Notes under the pieces: generated by a model
Told to the model about the DNA's origin: nothing
What the model saw: only the letters and a program-made list of their open reading frames with translations
The model's database searches: none
Position numbers and translations under genes: made by a program
DNA from: Allobosea sp. UNC402CLCol
GTDB taxonomy: Bacteria; Pseudomonadota; Alphaproteobacteria; Rhizobiales; Beijerinckiaceae
Length of the DNA stretch: 64,000 nt
NCBI RefSeq assembly: GCF_000745475.1
Contig: NZ_JQJJ01000008.1
Location: forward strand, 186,001 to 250,000
Reading direction: 5' to 3'
Shown here: positions 59,083 to 64,000 of the stretch, piece after piece
How positions within the stretch are numbered: position 1 is the first letter of the stretch
Layout of the letters: every line of letters starts with the position of its first letter

Positions 59083-59826
59083 TCAGGCCTGCTGGTCAGC
59101 CAGGCGCGAGATCGCCTTGCTGCGCAGGTCGTCGGAGCGGCTGATCATGTTCGCGACGTTCTGGTAGGCGCGCTGCACCTCCATCAGCCGGGTGAGTTCG
59201 GTGACGGCCTTGACGTTCGAGCGCTCGATCGAGCCGGGCTCCAGACGCGTGCCGGCCGGGACGGCCTGCGGCGGCGTCGGCGAGGAGAACAGGTTCGTCC
59301 CCTCGCTCACCAGCGCGGTCGGATTGGCGAAGCGGACCTGCCGGAGCTTGCCGCGCGTGCCCTGGTCGCTCGTCACCGTGCCGTCGGCGGCGATGCGCAT
59401 GTCGAATTCGGTGTTGCCGAAGGTGATCGGCCCCGCCTCGCCCATCACGGTCTGGCCGGACTGCGTCACGAGCTGGCCCTGGCGATTGATCGTCAGCGAG
59501 CCGGCGCGGGTGTAGCGCTCGCCGCCGGCCGTCTGCACGACCAGGAAGTTGTCGCCCTTCAGCGCGACATCGAGCGGATTGCCGGTGAACTCGGTCGCGC
59601 CCTGCGAAAGGTCGAGCGGCGTGCCCTTGTCGATGACATAGGACAGCGCCTGGTCGGCCGGCTTGAAGGCCTCGGCCTTGGCTTTCGGCATGACGAATTC
59701 GCTGAAGCGCGCGCTGCGCGCCTTGAATCCGCTCGTGCCGACATTCGCCATGTTGTTGGCGATGACGTCCAGCTCCCGCGACAGGGCGACCTGGCGCGAA
59801 AGGCCGATGAGAGAGGCGTTCTCCAC
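59083..59826 (-). CDS. flgF: Flagellar proximal rod protein FlgF
   Basis: The 247-residue protein begins MENASLIGLSRQVALSRELDVIANNMANVGTSGFKAR, matching the FlgF variant of the rod N-terminus. It ends AVTELTRLMEVQRAYQNVANMISRSDDLRS. It forms the proximal rod joining FlgB/C to FlgG. It is first in the minus-strand rod/ring block and divergent from fliL, so the 280-base gap upstream carries both promoters. Confidence 0.95.
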   Translation of the reverse strand: MENASLIGLSRQVALSRELDVIANNMANVGTSGFKARSARFSEFVMPKAKAEAFKPADQALSYVIDKGTPLDLSQGATEFTGNPLDVALKGDNFLVVQTAGGERYTRAGSLTINRQGQLVTQSGQTVMGEAGPITFGNTEFDMRIAADGTVTSDQGTRGKLRQVRFANPTALVSEGTNLFSSPTPPQAVPAGTRLEPGSIERSNVKAVTELTRLMEVQRAYQNVANMISRSDDLRSKAISRLADQQA

Positions 59827-60108
59827 GGCTTAACTCCCGATATGTCCCGCGGCGACCTCGACGCTCCCCAGCGCAGTCGCCACACCGGACACTCGGCAAG
59901 CGCCGTGCCAGCATGGTTAACTCAGACAAGTGATTGATTTAAAAAGGTTTTCTTAGTGACAGATCGATGCCGACACCCGGCACAACCGTTCGCAACGGCA
60001 AGAATGGCCCGGCAAAATCTGCCGCCCTTAACGGGACGTTAACCGTGATTGGAGATGGTGCGGGAGAGGTCGGCAGGACGCCGGCCGGACGGCCCGGGGC
60101 TGAAGCAG
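59827..60108. promoter_or_regulatory. Divergent flgF/fliL promoter region
   Basis: The gap between two divergent flagellar operons has an AT-rich centre (about 59925-59960, GTGATTGATTTAAAAAGG) in otherwise GC-rich DNA, consistent with promoters. A specific FtcR, CtrA or sigma-54 site could not be assigned with confidence. Confidence 0.4.
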
Positions 60109-60612
60109 ATGGCGAAGAAAGCCAAGACCGAAGACGAAGGCGCCTCGGGCCAGGAAGCGGCGAAAGGCGGCAAGAAGAAGCTCGTCATCGTCATTGCCGC
60201 CGTCGCCTTGCTGGCCGCCGCCGGCGGCGGAGGCTACTGGTTCCTGTTCAAGCGGCCCTCGGCAGAGCAGGCCGCAGAGGCCGCCGCCAAGGTCAAGAAG
60301 CCCGCCACCTTCCTCGAAATGAAGGACATGATGATCGGCATGTCGAATGGCGGCCAGCAGGACCGTCAGCCGATCATGAAGATCAAGGTCGTGCTCGAGA
60401 TCGGCGACGCCAAGGTCTCCGAGGAGGTCAAGCCGCTGCTGCCGCGCGTCGAGGACGCCTTCCAGATCTTCATGCGCGAATTGCGCCCCTCCGACCTCGA
60501 TGGCTCGGCCGGGATGTATCGGCTGAAGGAGGAGCTCCTGCGCCGGGTCAACATGACGGTCTACCCCGCCAAGGTGGACGCCGTTCTGTTCAAGGAATTG
60601 CTGGTGCAATGA
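60109..60612 (+). CDS. fliL: Flagellar basal-body-associated protein FliL
   Basis: The 167-residue single-pass membrane protein begins MAKKAKTEDEGASG with a basic cytoplasmic head. A transmembrane helix follows (LVIVIAAVALLAAAGGGGYWF) and then a periplasmic domain with PIMKIKVVLEIGD and VEDAFQIFMRELRPSDLDGSAGMYRLKEELLRRVN. It stabilises the stator units around the motor. The ATG at 60109 is preferred over an upstream frame that is not conserved. fliM follows 46 bases later. Confidence 0.93.
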   Translation: MAKKAKTEDEGASGQEAAKGGKKKLVIVIAAVALLAAAGGGGYWFLFKRPSAEQAAEAAAKVKKPATFLEMKDMMIGMSNGGQQDRQPIMKIKVVLEIGDAKVSEEVKPLLPRVEDAFQIFMRELRPSDLDGSAGMYRLKEELLRRVNMTVYPAKVDAVLFKELLVQ

Positions 60613-60658
60613 GCGCCTCCAATCGCCCCGACGACCGCAACGAAGTGACGGCATCCCG

Positions 60659-61789
60659 ATGAGCCTCGAACGCGACAATCCGGATAAGCCCCGCGACCAG
60701 CCGCTGACGCCCGAGACGATGGCGGCAGAGTGGTCGACGATGCCCGCCACCTTCGAGGAGGATGGCGAGCAGGAAGGCGGCACCGACCGCCTGATGTCGC
60801 AGGACGAAATCGACACGATGCTCGGTTTCTCCAGCGCCGAGGACAGCGCCTCGCGCAACGGCATCCAGGCGATCGTCGATTCCGGCTCGGTCGCCTATGA
60901 GCGCCTGCCGATGCTCGAGATCATCTTCGAGCGTCTCGTGCGCCTGCTCTCGACCAGCCTGCGCAACTTCTTCACCGACAATGTCGAGGTGACGCTGGAG
61001 AGCATCCGCTCGGTGCGCTTCGGCGACTACGTCAACTCGATCTCGCAGCCGGCGCTGCTCTCGGTGTTCAAGGCCGAGGAATGGGATAATTTCGGCCTCG
61101 TCACCATCGAGACCGCCCTCACCTATTCGGTGCTGGACACGATGTTCGGCGGCAAGCGCGGCCAGCCCGCCCCGCGCGTCGACGGCCGCCCCTTCACCTC
61201 GATCGAGATCCAGCTGATCCGCCGCGTCATCCAGCTCGTGCTCGGCGACGCCGAGGCCGCCTTCAAGCCGCTCTCGCCGGTGACCTTCACCATCGACCGG
61301 GTCGAGTCGAACCCGCGCTTCGTCTCGATCTCGCGGCCGGCCAATGCCGCGATCCGCGTCGAGCTGAAGTTCGACATGGAAGGCCGGGGCGGCTCGCTGC
61401 ACATCCTCCTGCCCTATGCGACCATCGAGCCGATCCGTGAATTGCTGCTCGAAAGCTTCATGGGTGAGAAGCTCGGGCGCGATCCGATCTGGGAAAACCA
61501 CCTCGCCACCGAGGTCTGGCAGGCCGATGTCGACGTCACCTGCGTGCTGCACGAAACCCGGATGCCGCTGAAGCGCGTGATGCAGCTCGAGATCGGCGAC
61601 ACGCTGATGTTCGACGCCCGCCCGGACTCGGCCGTGTCGCTGCGCTGCGGCGACTTCATGGTGACCGAGGGGCGCGTCGGCCGGGTCGACGGCAAGATCG
61701 CCGTGCAGGTCACGAGCCCGCTGCGGCGCTCCAAGACCACGCTCGCCGCGTTCGACAGTCTCGCCAGCCATCTCGGCGCCACCAACTGA
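60659..61789 (+). CDS. fliM: Flagellar motor switch protein FliM
   Basis: The 376-residue switch protein forms the C-ring with FliG and FliN. The N-terminal DRLMSQDEIDTMLGF contains the Sx-Q-x-E-I-D-x-LLG CheY-binding motif. The middle domain has RLVRLLSTSLRNFFTDNVEVTL and GLVTIETALTYSVLDTMFGGK (with the GGXG-type loop). The C-terminal SpoA domain has VLHETRMPLKRVMQLEIGDTLMF and GDFMVTEGRVGRVDGKIAVQV. Length and motifs complete. Confidence 0.97.
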   Translation: MSLERDNPDKPRDQPLTPETMAAEWSTMPATFEEDGEQEGGTDRLMSQDEIDTMLGFSSAEDSASRNGIQAIVDSGSVAYERLPMLEIIFERLVRLLSTSLRNFFTDNVEVTLESIRSVRFGDYVNSISQPALLSVFKAEEWDNFGLVTIETALTYSVLDTMFGGKRGQPAPRVDGRPFTSIEIQLIRRVIQLVLGDAEAAFKPLSPVTFTIDRVESNPRFVSISRPANAAIRVELKFDMEGRGGSLHILLPYATIEPIRELLLESFMGEKLGRDPIWENHLATEVWQADVDVTCVLHETRMPLKRVMQLEIGDTLMFDARPDSAVSLRCGDFMVTEGRVGRVDGKIAVQVTSPLRRSKTTLAAFDSLASHLGATN

Positions 61790-61800
61790 GCAGGACAGCC

Positions 61801-62262
61801 ATGACGATCAACCTCATCGCCGATGCGCTTGTCGCCAGCCTGCTCGTCGCCACCATCATCACCTGCTACATCCTGGCCAAGCGCATCGAGCGGCTGAAGG
61901 CGGACGAGGCCGGGATGCGCCAGACCGTCGGCGCGCTCGTCACCGCGACCGACAATGCCGAACGCGCCATCGCCGGCCTCAAGAACACGCTCGGCGACTG
62001 CGACCGCACGCTGGAGGAGCGCCTGCGCACCGCCGAGCGCTACGCCGCCGACCTCGCCGCGCAGGTCGAGGCCGGCCAGGCCGTGATGGAGCGCATCGGC
62101 CAGATCGTCAGCGCCGCCGCCCTCGTCGCGAAGCCGGTAGCCGAAGCGCAGCCGCCCGCCCCGGTCGAGCCCACCCCGCTCTCCCGCCTGGAAAGCGCGG
62201 CGCAGTCCGCCGCAGCGATCCGCGCCCGCGCCGCCCGTCGCCTCGAGGGCCAAGCTGCGTGA
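61801..62262 (+). CDS. DUF6468 flagellar-cluster protein
   Basis: The 153-residue protein has one N-terminal membrane helix (ALVASLLVATIITCYILAKRIERL). A long coiled coil follows (about 35-105, TLEERLRTAERYAADLAAQVEAGQAVMERI) with a Pro-rich tail. It is the DUF6468 protein usually found between fliM and the MotE-like gene in Hyphomicrobiales flagellar clusters. Role unknown, probably motor or stator related. Its stop overlaps the GTG of the next gene (GTGA). Confidence 0.85.
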   Translation: MTINLIADALVASLLVATIITCYILAKRIERLKADEAGMRQTVGALVTATDNAERAIAGLKNTLGDCDRTLEERLRTAERYAADLAAQVEAGQAVMERIGQIVSAAALVAKPVAEAQPPAPVEPTPLSRLESAAQSAAAIRARAARRLEGQAA

Positions 62263-63083
62263 TCGAACGGCCCCGCCTCCTGCCGGCAGTCATCCTCGGC
62301 GCCATGGGTCTCCTGGCGCTGAAGCTGCTCGCCTGGACGGCGGAGCCCTATCGGGGCACGATCCCGGCAAGCCCCCCGGCCTTCGCCGCCTCCGCCAAGG
62401 CGAAGCCCGAACCGGAAGTCCGGGGGCTCGCCAAGGGCATCGCCCGGGCCCACGCTCCCGATATCTTCGACCCGGAGACGACGGGCTCGGTGCCCGCCCC
62501 CGATCCGAAGAAGGACAAGGAGAAGGCGGAAGCCGACGCCAAGGCGGAAGCCGCCCGCGCCGCGAACCCGAACAACAAGGCCGGCATCATGAACGGCACG
62601 GCGCAGCCCGTCTCGCCAGCCGAAAAGGCGCTGCTGGAACGCCTCGGCGAGCGCCGCGAGGAGCTCGACGGCCGCATGCGCGAGCTGGAGATGCGCGAGC
62701 GCCTGCTCGACACCGCCGAGAAGAAGCTCGACGGCCGCGTCGGCGACCTCAAGACCCTGGAAGAGAAGAACAGCCCGGCTGCCAGGGCCGCCGTCGAGGA
62801 ATCCAAGGCGATCAAGAACCTCGTCATCATGTACGAGGCGATGAAGCCCAAGGACGCCGCCCGCGTCTTCGATCGGCTGAGCCTCGACGTGCTCGTGCCG
62901 GTGGTGCAGCAGATGAACCCGCGCAAGATGTCGGAAGTGCTCGCCGCCATGGCTCCCGAGCGGGCGGAGAAGCTCACCATCGCGCTGGCGACGAGCGGCC
63001 GCGGCCCGGCGCTCGACCGCGTCGCGAGCGAGGCCGCCCTGCCGGGCAACGAACTCCCGGCGATCGCGCCGGCCTCGCGCTAG
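62259..63083 (+). CDS. motE: MotE-like flagellar protein
   Basis: From the coupled GTG the protein has 274 residues with an N-terminal signal anchor (LLPAVILGAMGLLALKLLAW). A Lys/Ala/Pro-rich spacer follows (about 40-120), then a coiled coil (RREELDGRMRELEMRERLLDTAEKKL). The MgtE-N-like domain reads KNLVIMYEAMKPKDAARVFDRLSLDVLVPVVQQMNPRKMSEVLAAM (about 185-230). This matches MotE, the periplasmic chaperone of MotC in rhizobial motors. The motC gene is not in the window. Confidence 0.85.
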   Translation: MIERPRLLPAVILGAMGLLALKLLAWTAEPYRGTIPASPPAFAASAKAKPEPEVRGLAKGIARAHAPDIFDPETTGSVPAPDPKKDKEKAEADAKAEAARAANPNNKAGIMNGTAQPVSPAEKALLERLGERREELDGRMRELEMRERLLDTAEKKLDGRVGDLKTLEEKNSPAARAAVEESKAIKNLVIMYEAMKPKDAARVFDRLSLDVLVPVVQQMNPRKMSEVLAAMAPERAEKLTIALATSGRGPALDRVASEAALPGNELPAIAPASR

Positions 63084-63180
63084 GGCATCGGCTCGAAAAA
63101 GGGCGTGCGGCTTTGGGGAAAAGCCGATGCCAAGACAACGAGCCAAGGCATCGGATCGAACACGAGACCGATCCAATGCC
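63084..63180. repeat. Two adjacent long palindromes after motE
   Basis: GGCATCGGCT (63084) pairs with AGCCGATGCC (63122) across a 28-base loop. Then GGCATCGGATCG (63147) pairs with CGATCCAATGCC. Both share GGCATCGG and could form terminator or REP-like structures ending the fliL operon. Confidence 0.6.
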
Positions 63181-63320
63181 GTAGCCCCTGTACCCCGCCC
63201 CATCACGGTCAAGATTCGTTCAGGAGCCGTTCAACCGGAGAGGCGCGAATTTCTGTTATCCGACAGCCGACCCGGCGACTGCCAGGAACCGATTATCCGG
63301 GTTATTGACGGACGACCTCC

Positions 63321-63602
63321 ATGAAGCTGGCCCGCTACCTGCTCCCGCTCGCCATGCTCGCCATGACGACGAGCTATGGATTGGCGCAGACCGCCACCCC
63401 GGCCCCCTCCGCCCCGGCGAAGCCTGCCGTCACCGCGCCGGCTCCGGCCGCTCCCGCCAAGCCGGCCACGACGGGCGCCAAGACCACGGTGAGCGCCGCC
63501 GACAAGGCTGCCAAGTCAAAGGAATGCTCGACCCAGGCCGATCAGAAGGGGCTCCACGGCAAGGCGCGCAAGCGCTTCCGCGACGACTGCAAGCGGCATT
63601 GA
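63321..63602 (+). CDS. Secreted PsiF-repeat protein
   Basis: The 93-residue protein has a signal peptide (residues 1-22, ending YGLAQ) and an Ala/Pro/Thr-rich linker (about 25-55). One PsiF repeat follows (KECSTQADQKGLHGKARKRFRDDCKRH), with the two Cys of the family. Periplasmic, function unknown. It relates to the two-repeat protein at 36397. Independent of the flagellar operon by a 237-base gap. Confidence 0.85.
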   Translation: MKLARYLLPLAMLAMTTSYGLAQTATPAPSAPAKPAVTAPAPAAPAKPATTGAKTTVSAADKAAKSKECSTQADQKGLHGKARKRFRDDCKRH

Positions 63603-63723
63603 TGCCGGCAAGCCGGGGCGCCGCGTTAAGCAGCCATTATGCTTGACGCAGTAACCTGCGCGCAGGTCGGCGCATCCCCCGGGATGCGAGTCCGGCCTGC
63701 CGCGTTGGGTCGAGTCTCCGGTT

Positions 63724-64000
63724 TTGCGTCTGTCGCGTTCCCTCGCTTTCGGTATCGGGCTGACCGCGCTTGCGCTTGCGGCCGGTCTGAATGCGCCTGC
63801 TCTTGCCGCCAGCGCCACGCTGCGCGGCGAGGCGATGCCGGCCGGCTTCGGCCGCCTTTCGCTCGCCTTCGACCAGCCGACGCAGACGCGCGTGCGCGTC
63901 GCCAACGGGGTGCTGATCGTCGCCTTCGGCGATCCTGTCACGGTCGATGTCGCGAAGGTCGCGCGCGAATTGCCGAACTATGTCTCGATCGCCCGCATCG
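63724..64000 (+). CDS. Secreted protein, start only (cut by window edge)
   Basis: A probable TTG start (reading MRLSRSLAFGIGLTALALAAGLNAPALA-A) gives a signal peptide of about 29 residues. A beta-rich N-terminal domain follows, with GFGRLSLAFDQPTQTRVRVANGVLIVAFGDPV and VARELPNYVSIAR. In related genomes such a protein next to motE is a long TPR protein of the flagellar cluster, but only about 92 codons are visible here. The true start could be further upstream or downstream. Confidence 0.55.
   Translation, partial: MRLSRSLAFGIGLTALALAAGLNAPALAASATLRGEAMPAGFGRLSLAFDQPTQTRVRVANGVLIVAFGDPVTVDVAKVARELPNYVSIARI

Overview
The window is high-GC chromosomal DNA from an alphaproteobacterium, most likely a Hyphomicrobiales species close to Bosea. 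This rests on gene content and order (divergent flgF-flgG-flgA-flgH and fliL-fliM-DUF6468-MotE blocks, an ATP12-type F1 assembly chaperone, an alphaproteobacterial DksA with a degenerate zinc finger, PsiF-repeat secreted proteins) and on codon use. No rRNA, tRNA or CRISPR array was seen. The genus is an inference from gene content, not a marker-gene result.

Left host segment (1-17510). A partial DUF1028 gene, a small secreted protein, an RBBP9-type hydrolase, purB, rpe, a glutathione S-transferase and a BASS-like transporter lie on the minus strand. Then come a DadA-like oxidoreductase, an M19 dipeptidase and trmJ on the plus strand, a TonB-dependent receptor, a Tat-exported amine oxidase, a MarR-GNAT regulator, murI, a histidine-rich secreted protein and rpsD. 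Several intergenic gaps hold long palindromic REP-like repeats.

Mobile island (17490-34991). About 17.5 kb is inserted into the last codons of rpsD. A 17-bp direct repeat marks both ends, and the right copy still encodes the original S4 C-terminus followed by the ancestral rpsD terminator. CCCCACACG repeats, probably integrase arm sites, lie inside each end, and a tyrosine integrase starts at the right end. The island carries a serine recombinase, an HNH protein, RNase HI, two related winged-helix-like proteins, small hypothetical and membrane proteins, and two large genes resembling podovirus internal virion (ejection) proteins. It also carries cargo-like genes: a YaaC-like protein, an AAA ATPase with a TOPRIM/DUF4435-like end, and a DUF2971-like protein. 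I see no capsid, portal, terminase, tail, DNA polymerase or RNA polymerase gene. A 1.1-kb non-coding region holds a row of stem-loops followed by tandem repeats that resemble promoters of single-subunit T7/SP6/K11-type RNA polymerases. The island is therefore either a satellite that uses a helper podovirus's polymerase and capsid, or a strongly reduced podoviral prophage that has gathered defence cargo. This is the most interesting part of the window.

Right host segment (34992-64000). Small secreted and membrane proteins come first, then an MgtC-like protein, a Spy/CpxP-like protein and a P1 (DmpA) peptidase. A membrane-anchored chemoreceptor translationally coupled to a small membrane protein follows, then the ATP12 chaperone, propionyl-CoA carboxylase beta subunit, a stand-alone KAS-II-like synthase and an HxlR regulator. 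Next are a CecR-YbhG-YbhF-type efflux operon with a 32-bp palindromic operator, an MBOAT/AlgX-like O-acetylation pair, dksA, the divergent argP/argO pair, and an MFS-HxlR module bracketed by two near-identical terminator repeats. The segment ends with the flagellar blocks, a PsiF-repeat protein and the start of a secreted protein cut by the window edge.
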